From Pseudomonas entomophila (GTDB taxonomy: Bacteria > Pseudomonadota > Gammaproteobacteria > Pseudomonadales > Pseudomonadaceae), in contig NZ_CP063832.1 of assembly GCF_023277925.1 (NCBI RefSeq), forward strand, positions 5,563,501 to 5,627,500: a DNA stretch of 64,000 nucleotides, written 5' to 3'. Positions 1-8,089 of this stretch are shown in pieces. The notes beneath the pieces were generated by a model. The model ran no database searches, was not told the DNA's origin, and saw nothing but the letters and a program-made list of their open reading frames with translations. Position numbers and translations under genes: made by a program. The first letter of the stretch is position 1; every line of letters begins with the position of its first letter.

Positions 1-481
1 CCTCGCGCACGTAGTGTTCCAGGGCGCCGCGGATATTGGCGTGCAGGTGGCCGTCGATGATCTCCAGGATCACCGCGCCGATGTGCGCGCCGGGGCGGCG
101 GCGCAGGGTCTGGCGGGTCAGCTGCAGCACCGGGCGCAGCACCGTGCGGGCCCGGGATAGGCCAGGCGGATAGGGGACGATACCGATCAGGTTGATGCCC
201 AGGCTGACCCACAGCAGCGGGTCGGGGGAAGGGTTTTCGACCAGTTCGAGGATGTCGATCAGCGCGTCCATGCAGGACAGGGCGTTGGCCATCACCGGCA
301 CACTTTCGGCGGCCTGGCGCAGCAGTTGCAGGTCGACCAGGCCGTAGCTGATTTCCTGCAGCCAGTGGTCGACGGACGCGGCGGCGGCGCCGAGGTCTTC
401 GCTGAGGAGGGTGTCGAGGGGAGCGATGGCGATCTGGATTTCGCGCTCGCTGGGCGCGGGCGCGGCGGGTGTAGCAGACAA
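1..481 (-). CDS. Partial hypothetical protein, possibly the N-terminal part of a polymorphic or T6SS-type toxin
   Basis: The reading frame is open from a TTG at 479-481 to the left window edge, so 160 residues are visible and the C-terminus is missing. TTG is chosen because an in-frame stop lies just upstream, no ATG or GTG is available, and an AGGAAGG ribosome site sits about ten bases before it. The visible part is acidic and helical (residues 10-80), followed by a short hydrophobic stretch around WVSLGINLIGIVPYPPG and an arginine-rich helix. The signature of a MANALS-like helix, a hydrophobic GINLIG segment, PPG, then R-x-x-LRP-x-L reminds me of N-terminal regions of large Rhs/T6SS-associated toxins in pseudomonads. 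That likeness is from memory and weak. The protein could equally be an unrelated conserved hypothetical. Confidence 0.5.
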   Translation of the reverse strand, partial: MSATPAAPAPSEREIQIAIAPLDTLLSEDLGAAAASVDHWLQEISYGLVDLQLLRQAAESVPVMANALSCMDALIDILELVENPSPDPLLWVSLGINLIGIVPYPPGLSRARTVLRPVLQLTRQTLRRRPGAHIGAVILEIIDGHLHANIRGALEHYVRE

Positions 482-620
482 AGTGAAAGGGCCTTCCTAG
501 GCGGGGGACGTTGAGGTCCCGGGTGGTCCGTGAGGGCGAAATGATACTAAGGCAGGGGCGGTCCGGCCATGGGGGAAACCCTGAGGGGGGTGTGGGAATG
601 CTGAGGGGGCAGCAGGCCTG

Positions 621-706
621 TGTAGGAGCGGCTTCAGCCGCGATGCAAGCGGCGCGGTGCCTGACACCCGCTTTGCGGGTGATCGCGGCTGAAGCCGCTC
701 CTACAG
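621..706. repeat. REP/BIME palindrome, GCGGCTTCAGCCGC type
   Basis: Two inverted copies face each other: TGTAGGAGCGGCTTCAGCCG at the left and its near-complement ending in GCTCCTACA at the right, with GCGGGTGATCGC between. This is the classic intergenic REP pair of the P. putida group. It lies downstream of olsA and could fold in its transcript. Confidence 0.9.
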
Positions 707-728
707 AGGTCGCGCCGAATCCTGATGC

Positions 729-1511
729 TCAGGCGGCCTTGGCCTGCCGGCGGGGCTCGATCTCCTCGACGCCGAACAACGCCAACTGGATCGCCTGCTG
801 CGCCTGGAACGCCAGCGCGGCGCGTTCTTTGCCCATGCTGCAGATCGGCGGTATCAGGTGGATCACCACCTCGCCCCGGTCATGCCCGAACAGGCGCATC
901 AGGTGCGACACCAGATCGTCCTCGCCAATGAACGGCGCGATCAGGTCGGGCTCGCCCGCGCGCAGGTACTGGATCGCCACCGGCTGCAGCGGCGTGCCCT
1001 GGTCGATGGCCCCGGCCAGCAGCCGACCATGGAAGGTGCGCAGGCTGCGGCCATCGGTGGTGGTGCCTTCGGGGAAGATCAGCAGCGGACGAGCCTGCCC
1101 CAGCTGGCCAGCGATCTGCTCACGCAGGCGCTGGGCGTCGCCGCCGCCGCGGCGGATGAACAGCGTCCCGGCCTTCTCGGCCAGCCAGCCGGCCACCGGC
1201 CAGTGGCGCACCTCGGCCTTGGACAGGAACGACAACGGGGTGAGCATGCCGAGCAGGGGGATGTCGGTCCACGACACGTGGTTGCACACCCACAGCATCG
1301 GCCGTTGCGGCAGGGCACCGACCACGCGCACTTCGAAGGGCAGGGCGGCGACCAGGCGCCCCATGAACAGGCGGGTCCAGCGTTGGCGGCGTTCGGTGGA
1401 GGCGTTCAGCCCCAGGCGCTCGCCCAGGGCGATGCTGCTGGCCATGGCCAGGCCCAGTACCAGCACCAGGCACAGCCGCAGCAGGCGGGCACTGGCCCGC
1501 AGCCGCCGCAT
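729..1511 (-). CDS. olsA: Lyso-ornithine lipid O-acyltransferase OlsA
   Basis: A 260-residue member of the PlsC-like 1-acyl-glycerol-phosphate acyltransferase family. It adds the second, ester-linked acyl chain to lyso-ornithine lipid at the inner membrane. An N-terminal hydrophobic helix spans about residues 9-28. The catalytic NHVSWTD (HX4D) block is near residue 77 and the substrate-binding FPEGTT block near residue 150. The start is the ATG at 1511, which overlaps the olsB stop as ATGA. A longer upstream frame exists but would run inside olsB and encodes low-complexity sequence. The immediately upstream acyl-ornithine synthase makes the OlsA call much firmer than a generic PlsC call. PlsC itself is the alternative. 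Confidence 0.9.
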   Translation of the reverse strand: MRRLRASARLLRLCLVLVLGLAMASSIALGERLGLNASTERRQRWTRLFMGRLVAALPFEVRVVGALPQRPMLWVCNHVSWTDIPLLGMLTPLSFLSKAEVRHWPVAGWLAEKAGTLFIRRGGGDAQRLREQIAGQLGQARPLLIFPEGTTTDGRSLRTFHGRLLAGAIDQGTPLQPVAIQYLRAGEPDLIAPFIGEDDLVSHLMRLFGHDRGEVVIHLIPPICSMGKERAALAFQAQQAIQLALFGVEEIEPRRQAKAA

Positions 1512-2266
1512 CAGACTGCCGCCTTGAAGTGGCGGGCGTAGCGCGGGCAGAGGTCGTCGCGCTTGAGCAGGATGAACACGTCGGCGACCTGGAAGTCCTC
1601 GTCCCAGCACGGCTCGCCGCAGATCTTCGCGCCCAGGCGCATGTAGGCCTTGAGCAGCGGCGGCATCTCGGCGATGACGTTGTTCGGCAGGGCCAGGGTG
1701 GGCAGCGGGTTCTTCGGCTCGGCGCGCAGGTGCTCGGTGCACAGGTAGCGCTCGCGCAGGCGCTGCATGATCGCGTGGGCCTGCACGCCGCCGTCCTGCA
1801 TGGGGATGCTGGCGCAGCCCATCAGGTAGCTGTAGCGGCCTTCGTTGAGCACTTCGGCCAGTTCCCCCCAGAGCACGGCGATGGTACCGCCGTTGCGGTA
1901 AGCCGGGTCGACGCAGGTGCGGCCCAGTTCGAGGATTGGGCCTTGCAATTGCAGCAAGCCGTGCAGGCTGAACTCCTCTTCGCTGTAGAAGCGCCCCAGG
2001 CTGCTGGCGGCCTGGTGGTCGAGCAGGCGGGTGGTGGCGACCAACTGGCCGGTGGCCAGGTCGCGCACGCCGATGTGGCGGCAGTGGATGTCGTAGTCGT
2101 CCATGTCCAGGCCGTGTTCGGCGCCCTTGAGCTTGGCCTTGAATTCGGCGCTGAACACCTTGAAGCGCAGGGCCTGTGCTTCCTGCAGGGCCGCGGCGCC
2201 GACCAGGCGTTCGGCTTGCAGACGGCGTTCAGTGCTGTTGTCGCCAGAGCGAGCGATCCGAGTCAT
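1511..2266 (-). CDS. olsB: L-ornithine N(alpha)-acyltransferase OlsB
   Basis: A 251-residue GNAT-like acyltransferase that moves a 3-hydroxyacyl chain from acyl-carrier protein to ornithine, the first step of ornithine-lipid synthesis. Family features visible are the [10 protein letters not shown] segment, the [16 protein letters not shown] block near residue 120 and the YLMGCASIP block near residue 145. The ATG at 2266 is preferred over an ATG eight codons earlier because GGAG sits seven bases before it. It is translationally coupled to olsA by a 4-base ATGA overlap. Ornithine lipids are phosphorus-free membrane lipids, often raised under phosphate limitation. I saw no convincing Pho box upstream, only an inverted repeat. 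Confidence 0.92.
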   Translation of the reverse strand: MTRIARSGDNSTERRLQAERLVGAAALQEAQALRFKVFSAEFKAKLKGAEHGLDMDDYDIHCRHIGVRDLATGQLVATTRLLDHQAASSLGRFYSEEEFSLHGLLQLQGPILELGRTCVDPAYRNGGTIAVLWGELAEVLNEGRYSYLMGCASIPMQDGGVQAHAIMQRLRERYLCTEHLRAEPKNPLPTLALPNNVIAEMPPLLKAYMRLGAKICGEPCWDEDFQVADVFILLKRDDLCPRYARHFKAAV

Positions 2267-2340
2267 TGCGAGTCTCCATAAGCCAGCCAAAGGGTTGCGG
2301 CCGGTCGGCTTTGTTGTGCAAAGTCAGCCTAGGTACGCGT

Positions 2341-2382
2341 GGTGTCACCCCTGTGAATCTTTGGTGATGCTTGCGTGACACC
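2341..2382. promoter_or_regulatory. Inverted repeat between divergent olsB and acyl-CoA-dehydrogenase-like gene
   Basis: GGTGTCAC at 2341-2348 and GTGACACC at 2375-2382 form an exact inverted repeat across a 26-base spacer. A smaller TCAC-CCCT-GTGA palindrome lies inside it. Its place in the divergent promoter region suggests a regulator site; the regulator is unknown. Confidence 0.4.
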
Positions 2383-2409
2383 CCTCCGCCAGCCCACAAG
2401 GAGCGCCCG

Positions 2410-3297
2410 ATGGCCTGGTTGCAACGACTCAACGACCCCCTGCGCCTGCCCTTGGCAACGACTTTGGGCGAAACCTACACGGCCGTGCTCGAACGCCTTG
2501 GCGCGGTCGCCCCGTTCGAACTGGCGGTGCTCGGCGGGCGCGCGATGGCCACCCCGGGGCTGGCCTTCCTGCTCGGCTATCAGGCCGCGCTGCGGGTGCT
2601 ATGGCCCAGCGCGCCGGCCAGCCTGGGCGCGTTGTGCGCCACCGAACGGCGCAGCGTGCGCCCGGCCGACATGCATACGCGGCTCGAGGGGCTGCGCCTG
2701 ACCGGCAGCAAGGATTTCGTCACGGCCGGCCTGGAAGCTGAATGGTTGCTGGTGGCGGCGCGCAATGAAGGGCAGGGCGAGGCGCCGAGGCTGCAGCTGG
2801 CGGTGGTCTATCCGGGGGAGCACGGCGTCACACTTGAAGCCTTGCCGACGCTACCGTTGATGCCCGAGGTCGGCCACGGCCGGTTGTTGCTCAAGGACGC
2901 GGCGTGTGAACTGCTGGCCGGCGATGGCTGGGATGCCTACGTCAAACCTTTCCGTTCCCTTGAGGACCTCTATGTGCTCGCCGCCCTGGTGGGCTGGCTG
3001 CATGGCGTCGCGCAGGAGTGCGCGTGGCCTCAGGATTTGCGCCTGCGCCTGGTCAGCCTGCTTGCTGGCTGCGCCGAGGGCAGCCGGCAATGCCCCGACA
3101 GTGTTGCCTGTCACTTGTTGTTGGGCGGGTTGTTCGCCCAGTTCCAGGGGCTGCGTGGCGAGATCGACAAGGCCCTGGCGGCCGGCCCCGGGCACTGGGC
3201 GCAGCTGTGGCAGCGCGACCAGGGTGTGCTGGCGTTGGCCGCCGCCGCCCGCGACAAGCGCCTGGCCAAGGCCTGGACTGCCGCAGGATTGTCATGA
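2410..3297 (+). CDS. Short acyl-CoA-dehydrogenase-like protein
   Basis: A 295-residue protein whose first two thirds follow the acyl-CoA dehydrogenase pattern: a small helical N-terminus, then LTGSKDFVTAG near residue 97, a beta-rich middle segment and a GRLLLKDA strand near residue 157. After GDGWDAYVKPFRSLED it has only a short alanine/leucine-rich helical tail instead of the full C-terminal FAD-binding helical domain. Family members usually have about 380 residues, so it is shortened or strongly diverged and may not be an active dehydrogenase. The ATG at 2410 follows AAGGAGCG at good spacing. It is transcribed divergently from olsB, which hints at a lipid-related role, but I cannot name a substrate. 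Confidence 0.72.
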   Translation: MAWLQRLNDPLRLPLATTLGETYTAVLERLGAVAPFELAVLGGRAMATPGLAFLLGYQAALRVLWPSAPASLGALCATERRSVRPADMHTRLEGLRLTGSKDFVTAGLEAEWLLVAARNEGQGEAPRLQLAVVYPGEHGVTLEALPTLPLMPEVGHGRLLLKDAACELLAGDGWDAYVKPFRSLEDLYVLAALVGWLHGVAQECAWPQDLRLRLVSLLAGCAEGSRQCPDSVACHLLLGGLFAQFQGLRGEIDKALAAGPGHWAQLWQRDQGVLALAAAARDKRLAKAWTAAGLS

Positions 3298-3345
3298 ATG
3301 CCTGAGAGGCTGGGTGATCCTTTGAACCAGGGCCGCAGTGTGGCC

Positions 3346-3410
3346 CATCGCGGCTGAAGCCGCTCCTACAGGGATCGCGCAAAACCTGTAGGGGGCGGCT
3401 TCAACCCCAT
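3346..3410. repeat. REP pair, GCGGCTGAAGCCGC type
   Basis: ATCGCGGCTGAAGCCGCTCC followed by a second diverged copy, CTGTAGGGGGCGGCTTCAAC. It ends only about 14 bases before the start of the next gene, so that gene has almost no conventional promoter or leader space. Confidence 0.8.
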
Positions 3411-3423
3411 GCAGGCGATCACC

Positions 3424-4500
3424 ATGAAGGCTCTCTTGTTTGCCCTGGCCATGGCAGCAGGCCCGATCTGGGCCGAGGATTGGCCCACGGCACAGTGGCT
3501 GGTCGACGATGCCCGCCTCGATTGGCAGGCTGTCGACAACTACGCTTTCGCGCCACGCGATGCGGCGCGTGGCGGCATTCGTACCGATGCGCTGCTGATC
3601 ATCCGCGATGGCCGCATCCTGCATGAGCGCTACGCGGCGCCGACCAGCGCCAACACCCCGCACCTGACCTGGTCGGTAAGCAAAAGTGTGCTGGCCACGC
3701 TCATGGGGGTGGCCTATGGCGAAGGACGCTTCCACCTGGATGACCCCGCAGCCCGCTACTATCCGGCCTTGCAGGCGTACCCCGGCCCGCGCATCGCCGA
3801 TTTGCTGCACTGGGCCAGCGGCCTGGCCTGGCAGGAAGACTACGAATACGCGCCGCTGAAGTCGTCGGTCGTGGCCATGCTCTACACCCGAGGCCGTGGC
3901 GACATGGCAGGCTTCACCGCAGCGATGCCCGCCGAGAGCCCGCCAGGCAAGCGTTTCCGCTACTCCAGCGGTGATACCAACCTGCTGGCCGCGACCCTGC
4001 GCGGCATGCTCGAACCGGGCCGCTACGCCGACTACCCCTGGCAGGCCCTGTTCACGCCGCTGGGCATCACCAGCGCCGTGTGGGAGCGCGATGGGGCTGG
4101 CACCTACGTCGGCTCTTCCTACCTGTACCTGAGCGCCCGCGACCTGGCGCGCATCGGCCTACTGATGCAGCGTGAGGGGCGTTGGGCTGAGCGTCGGTTG
4201 TTGCCAGCGAGCTGGGTGGCGTTCAACCGAACCCTGTTCACGCTGGCCGAGTCTATCCCCGGCGAGGCCAATCCGGGGGGGCACTGGTGGCTGAACCTGC
4301 CGTTGCCTGGCCACCCTGCGCCATGGCCGGATGTGCCGGTCGATACCTTCGCCGCCCTCGGCCATTGGGGTCAGGCACTGTATGTGCTGCCGTCACAGAA
4401 GCTGGTGATCGTGCGTTACGCCGATGACCGCGATGGCAGCTTCAGCCACAACGAACTGCTCAAGCGGGTGTTGGCGGCCATGGCCGGGGAGGGGGCATGA
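3424..4500 (+). CDS. Periplasmic serine hydrolase, beta-lactamase (class C)/esterase fold
   Basis: A 358-residue exported protein with the signal peptide MKALLFALAMAAGPIWAEDW, cleaved probably after WA. The active-site SxxK is SVSK in TWSVSKSVLATLMG near residue 85. A YSSGDTN segment near residue 180 takes the place of the second catalytic motif, and HWGQALYV near residue 318 that of the third. This is the architecture of the beta-lactamase-related hydrolases annotated as 6-aminohexanoate-dimer hydrolase-like or EstB-like. The substrate cannot be told. The ATG at 3424 is chosen because it begins the signal peptide; an ATG five codons upstream adds nothing. No strong ribosome site is visible. 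The stop overlaps the next gene by ATGA. Confidence 0.82.
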   Translation: MKALLFALAMAAGPIWAEDWPTAQWLVDDARLDWQAVDNYAFAPRDAARGGIRTDALLIIRDGRILHERYAAPTSANTPHLTWSVSKSVLATLMGVAYGEGRFHLDDPAARYYPALQAYPGPRIADLLHWASGLAWQEDYEYAPLKSSVVAMLYTRGRGDMAGFTAAMPAESPPGKRFRYSSGDTNLLAATLRGMLEPGRYADYPWQALFTPLGITSAVWERDGAGTYVGSSYLYLSARDLARIGLLMQREGRWAERRLLPASWVAFNRTLFTLAESIPGEANPGGHWWLNLPLPGHPAPWPDVPVDTFAALGHWGQALYVLPSQKLVIVRYADDRDGSFSHNELLKRVLAAMAGEGA

Positions 4501-4793
4501 AGCAGGCCTCGCTGGTCCTGCTGCTGGCGCTGCTGGGCTGGGGCTGGTATGAGCGCCAGGCGCTGATGGACTTTCCTGGCATCCTCTCGGCCTACTCTGC
4601 GAAAGAGTACTGTTCCTGCCGCTTCGTCATGGGCTTCGAGCAAACGTACTGCCGAGGCTATGTGAAGCAGTACCTGGCGCTCAGCCTGCTCGAGGAGGAC
4701 GCCGCCCGTCGCCAGGTGACCGCCGAGGGCCTGGGTCGGCGCAACCAGGCGGCCTGGCAGGGCGCGCGCGAGGGTTGCCGCTTGCTGCCGTGA
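4497..4793 (+). CDS. Small membrane-anchored or secreted hypothetical protein
   Basis: 98 residues. An N-terminal hydrophobic helix at about residues 4-18 is followed by a soluble tail with four cysteines, two of them in EYCSCRF, which suggests disulfides or a metal site outside the membrane. It overlaps the preceding serine-hydrolase stop by four bases, so the two are probably co-translated and may act together. I do not recognise the family. There is no lipobox, so the hydrophobic stretch may be a membrane anchor rather than a cleaved signal. Confidence 0.7.
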   Translation: MKQASLVLLLALLGWGWYERQALMDFPGILSAYSAKEYCSCRFVMGFEQTYCRGYVKQYLALSLLEEDAARRQVTAEGLGRRNQAAWQGAREGCRLLP

Positions 4794-4837
4794 AATCGGG
4801 CAGGTAAGGTTGACGGCCTTGATTCACAGGATTTCAC

Positions 4838-5419
4838 ATGTTCAGAGCGTCCCGTCTGTTGCCCGCACTGCTGCTCGCCCTGTGCCTGCCTGCCCAAGCC
4901 AACTGGCACTTGGATGGCGAGTCCTCGCGGCTATCTTTCGTCACCGGCAAGAACGGCAATATCGCTGAGGTGAACCGCTTTTTGGTGCTGCACGGCAAGG
5001 TCGACCGCAAGGGCGGCGCCGAGGTGAGCATCGAAATGGACTCGATCAGCAGCGGTATCCCGCTGCGGGACGAGCGCATGCGCGATGGCCTGTTCGAGGT
5101 CGAGCGCTTCGCCGAAGGCAAGGTGCAGGCGCAGATCGACCTGCGCCCGATCAACGACCTGGCCAATGGCGCCCAGCTGGAATTGCGCCTGCCGGTGAGC
5201 GTCACCCTGCACGGTCAGACCCACGACTACAACACCCTGCTGCTGGCCACCCGCCTGGATGAGCGCCGTTTCCAGGTGGTCACGCTGGAGCCGCTGGTCC
5301 TGCGTGCCGCCGATTTCGGGCTGCTGCCAGGCCTGGAAAACCTGCGCAAGCTGGCCGGGCTCAAGTCGATCAACCCGTCGGTGCCGGTGAGCGCGGTACT
5401 GATCTTCACCGCCCGCTGA
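4838..5419 (+). CDS. YceI-like periplasmic protein
   Basis: 193 residues with a signal peptide ending at PAQA-NW. The mature part begins with the beta-strand pattern of the YceI lipocalin-like family: NWHLDGESSRLSFVTGKNG, then VNRFLVLHGKV, then MDSISSGIPLRDERMRDGLF near residues 67-87, where YceI proteins have their conserved helix. YceI proteins bind long isoprenoid or fatty chains in a barrel in the periplasm. The ligand here is not known. It ends one base before the start of the phospholipase D gene, so they form a transcription unit with possible coupling. Confidence 0.82.
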   Translation: MFRASRLLPALLLALCLPAQANWHLDGESSRLSFVTGKNGNIAEVNRFLVLHGKVDRKGGAEVSIEMDSISSGIPLRDERMRDGLFEVERFAEGKVQAQIDLRPINDLANGAQLELRLPVSVTLHGQTHDYNTLLLATRLDERRFQVVTLEPLVLRAADFGLLPGLENLRKLAGLKSINPSVPVSAVLIFTAR

Positions 5420-5420
5420 T

Positions 5421-6578
5421 ATGCCGGGGCCGGTCTTCCCCTGGCGGGATGGCAACCAGTTCGAGTTGCTGGTCGACGGCCCCGAGTTCTTTCCGTGCAT
5501 GCTCCTGGCGATCACCCGCGCCGAATTCCAGGTCGACCTGGAGTTGTACCTGGTCGAGGGCGGGGCTTGTGCCGAGGCGGTGGTCGAGGCCCTGGAACAG
5601 GCGGCGCGGCGCGGCGTGCGGGTGCGCTGCCTGTTCGACGACTATGGTTCCCTGGCCTTTCCCAGCGTTCTGCGTGAGCGCCTGCTGGCGGCGGGCGTGC
5701 ACCTGCGCTGGTACAACCGCCTGCGCTGGCGCCGGGGGCTGCGCAACCTCTACCGGGATCATCGCAAGTTGCTGTTGGTGGACGAGCGCTGGGCGGCGGT
5801 GGGCGGTACCGGCGTCACCGACGAGTTCTGGACGCCGGGCGAGGCCACCAGCGACTGGCACGAAGTGATGGTGCGCATGGAAGGGCCGGTGGTCACCGAC
5901 TGGCAACTGCTGTTCGACCGCCAGTGGCACGCCAACCAGCGCCGCACCGCCTGGCGCCCGCCGGAGGGCTTTGGCCTGCCGCGCTTGCCCCAGGTGCCGG
6001 CCCAGGGCCAGGGTATGGGCCGGGTGGCCTATGCCGATGCGCGCCAGCACAAGGATATCCTGCACGCCCTGGTGCGCGCGCTGAACAGCGGTCAGCGGCG
6101 CATCTGGTTGGCCACCCCGTATTTCCTCCCCACCTTCAGCGTGCGCCGGTCCCTGCGCCGCGCCGCGCAGAAGGGTATCGATGTGCGTCTGCTGCTCACG
6201 GGGCCGCGCACTGACCACCCGGCGGTGCGCTATGCCGGCCATCGTTACTACCCGCGCTTGTTGCGTGCCGGGGTGCGGATCTTCGAGTACCAGCCGTGCT
6301 TCCTGCACTTGAAGATGGCGGTGGTGGACGACTGGGTGAGCATCGGTTCGTGCAACTTCGATCACTGGAACCTGCGCTTCAACCTCGAAGCCAACGTCGA
6401 GGCGCTCGACTCCTCGCTGACCGGCGCCGTGACGGCGAGCTTCGAACGGGACTTCGCCCTCAGCCAGGAGGTCGACCTGGCCCGCTGGCATGCCCGGCCT
6501 TTGTGGCGCCGCTTCCAGCAACGCCTGTGGGGCTGGCTCGACCGGGTGGTGGCCAACTGGCTGGACCGGCGCGACTAG
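5421..6578 (+). CDS. clsB: Cardiolipin synthase ClsB-type phospholipase D protein
   Basis: 385 residues with two phospholipase D (HKD) motifs: DHRKLLLVDE around residue 113 and HLKMAVVDD around residue 295. Each is followed by a typical GGTGVTDEF or GSCNFDHWN block. ClsB enzymes join phosphatidyl groups to make cardiolipin or related lipids at the inner membrane. The protein has no N-terminal membrane helix, as in ClsB (YbhO) rather than ClsA, and its length is close to the 413 residues of the E. coli protein. The ATG begins one base after the YceI-like stop. Another phosphatidyltransferase of the same superfamily cannot be excluded. Confidence 0.85.
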   Translation: MPGPVFPWRDGNQFELLVDGPEFFPCMLLAITRAEFQVDLELYLVEGGACAEAVVEALEQAARRGVRVRCLFDDYGSLAFPSVLRERLLAAGVHLRWYNRLRWRRGLRNLYRDHRKLLLVDERWAAVGGTGVTDEFWTPGEATSDWHEVMVRMEGPVVTDWQLLFDRQWHANQRRTAWRPPEGFGLPRLPQVPAQGQGMGRVAYADARQHKDILHALVRALNSGQRRIWLATPYFLPTFSVRRSLRRAAQKGIDVRLLLTGPRTDHPAVRYAGHRYYPRLLRAGVRIFEYQPCFLHLKMAVVDDWVSIGSCNFDHWNLRFNLEANVEALDSSLTGAVTASFERDFALSQEVDLARWHARPLWRRFQQRLWGWLDRVVANWLDRRD

Positions 6579-6659
6579 CGACTTGCGGCGTATATCGCTT
6601 GTCGGTAAAGCGGTCTATCGTGCTGGGATTGTTCCCATGCAACGGAAGGAGTGGATGCG

Positions 6660-7238
6660 ATGACGGCGAAGAAGATTCTCATGCTGGTGGGCGATTACGT
6701 CGAGGACTACGAGGCGATGGTACCGTTCCAGGCCCTGCGCATGGTTGGCCACACCGTGCATGCGGTGTGCCCGGAGAAGGTCGCGGGGCAGACCGTGCGC
6801 ACCGCGATCCATGATTTCGAAGGCGAGCAGACCTACAGCGAGAAGCCCGGGCACAACTTCGCCCTGAACTTCGACTTCGTTCAGGTGCGGGCCGAAAGCT
6901 ACGATGCACTGCTGATCCCGGGTGGACGGGCACCGGAGTATCTGCGCCTGGATGAGCGGGTGCTGGCGTTGGTCAGGGCCTTCGACAAGGCGGGCAAGCC
7001 CATAGCGGCGGTCTGCCACGGCGCGCAATTGTTGGCGGCGGCGGGGGTGCTGGAAGGACGTGAATGCAGTGCCTACCCAGCCTGCGCCCCGGAGGTACGC
7101 CTGGCGGGCGGGCGTTTCATTGATATCGCCGTGGACCAGGCCCACGTGGACGGTAACCTGGTTACCGCGCCTGCCTGGCCTGCGCATCCGGCGTGGCTGG
7201 CAGCGTTTCTGACGGTGATGGGGAGGATTCCGCGGTGA
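6660..7238 (+). CDS. DJ-1/PfpI family protein
   Basis: 192 residues of the class I glutamine-amidotransferase-like fold. The nucleophile elbow [10 protein letters not shown] places the catalytic cysteine near residue 117. A conserved acidic residue is in the VGDYVEDYE segment near residue 15, and [13 protein letters not shown] near residue 84 is the typical DJ-1/PfpI strand and turn. Members are glyoxalases, deglycase-like proteins or proteases; which one applies cannot be said. The ATG at 6660 is preferred to a GTG three codons earlier because AAGGAG ends about eight bases before it. Confidence 0.87.
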   Translation: MTAKKILMLVGDYVEDYEAMVPFQALRMVGHTVHAVCPEKVAGQTVRTAIHDFEGEQTYSEKPGHNFALNFDFVQVRAESYDALLIPGGRAPEYLRLDERVLALVRAFDKAGKPIAAVCHGAQLLAAAGVLEGRECSAYPACAPEVRLAGGRFIDIAVDQAHVDGNLVTAPAWPAHPAWLAAFLTVMGRIPR

Positions 7239-7407
7239 TCGCATAGGGGCGGTGCTGACTTCCCCGTGCTGGGCCGGGCGACAGCGGTGATGGAGAAATA
7301 CCTGTCGCGCAGGGAAAAGGGCATGGCCTGGAGCGGATGTTAGGGTCTTGATTCAGGCCCGGCTTGACCGAGCGCAACCTCCACATCGATCGAAAAGACC
7401 GCCCCGC

Positions 7408-7998
7408 ATGGAAATCCGCCTGCTCCACGGCGCCGCCATCGCGCCTTACCTCGATGACCTCGCTCGTTTGCGCCTGACGGTGTTTCGCGAGTTTCCCTAC
7501 TTGTATGGCAGCGTTGCCCAGGACGAAGTCGACACCCTGTCTTCCTACACCGAGTCCGGGCGCAGCCTGGTGGTGTTGGCGCTCGACGCAGGCCAGGTGG
7601 TGGGCGCGTCCTGCGGCCAGCCGCTGGTCGATGCCGCCGCCGAGCTGCAGCAACCATTCCTGGATCAAGGGCAGGACCCGAACTCGGTCTACTTCTTCGG
7701 TGAGTCGGCAGTGCTGCCGGCCTACCGGGGTCGGGGGCTGGGTGTGCGGTTCTTCATCGAACGCGAGTCCTACGCCCACAAGCTTGCCGAGTTCGACTAT
7801 TGCGCGTTTTGCACGGTCGAGCGCCCTGCCGGGCACCCGCGTCGTCCATTGGACTACAGGCCCTTGCACGGTTTCTGGCGAAACCGCGGCTTTCTGCAGG
7901 CGCCGTCTTTGCGCACTTCCCTGCGTTGGCGCGACCTGGACGAGCAGGAGCAGTCCTCCAAGATCTTGTCCTTCTGGCTCAAGGCACTTCCGGTGTGA
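7408..7998 (+). CDS. GNAT-family N-acetyltransferase
   Basis: 196 residues. The acetyl-CoA pyrophosphate loop is visible as VLPAYRGRGLGVRFF near residues 110-124 (R-G-x-G-L-G), after a FGESAVL strand. The C-terminal half carries an FCTVERP strand and a long loop. The substrate is unknown. The ATG at 7408 starts the conserved MEIRLL strand; upstream in-frame sequence is proline- and arginine-rich and unlikely to be coding. The gene converges on fumarase, with a shared hairpin terminator between them. Confidence 0.82.
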   Translation: MEIRLLHGAAIAPYLDDLARLRLTVFREFPYLYGSVAQDEVDTLSSYTESGRSLVVLALDAGQVVGASCGQPLVDAAAELQQPFLDQGQDPNSVYFFGESAVLPAYRGRGLGVRFFIERESYAHKLAEFDYCAFCTVERPAGHPRRPLDYRPLHGFWRNRGFLQAPSLRTSLRWRDLDEQEQSSKILSFWLKALPV

Positions 7999-8040
7999 GG
8001 CGCAACCTGGGCGGTCGTTGAGGTGCGGAGAGTGGGCGAA

Positions 8041-8075
8041 AAAAAACCGCCCCATGAAGGGGCGGTTCCTTTTTT
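8041..8075. terminator. Bidirectional rho-independent terminator
   Basis: AACCGCCCC-ATGAA-GGGGCGGTT is a perfect nine-pair stem, flanked by an A-run on the left and a T-run on the right. It can end both the GNAT gene on + and the fumarase gene on -. Confidence 0.92.
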
Positions 8076-8089
8076 GTGCGAAAGCGCGG

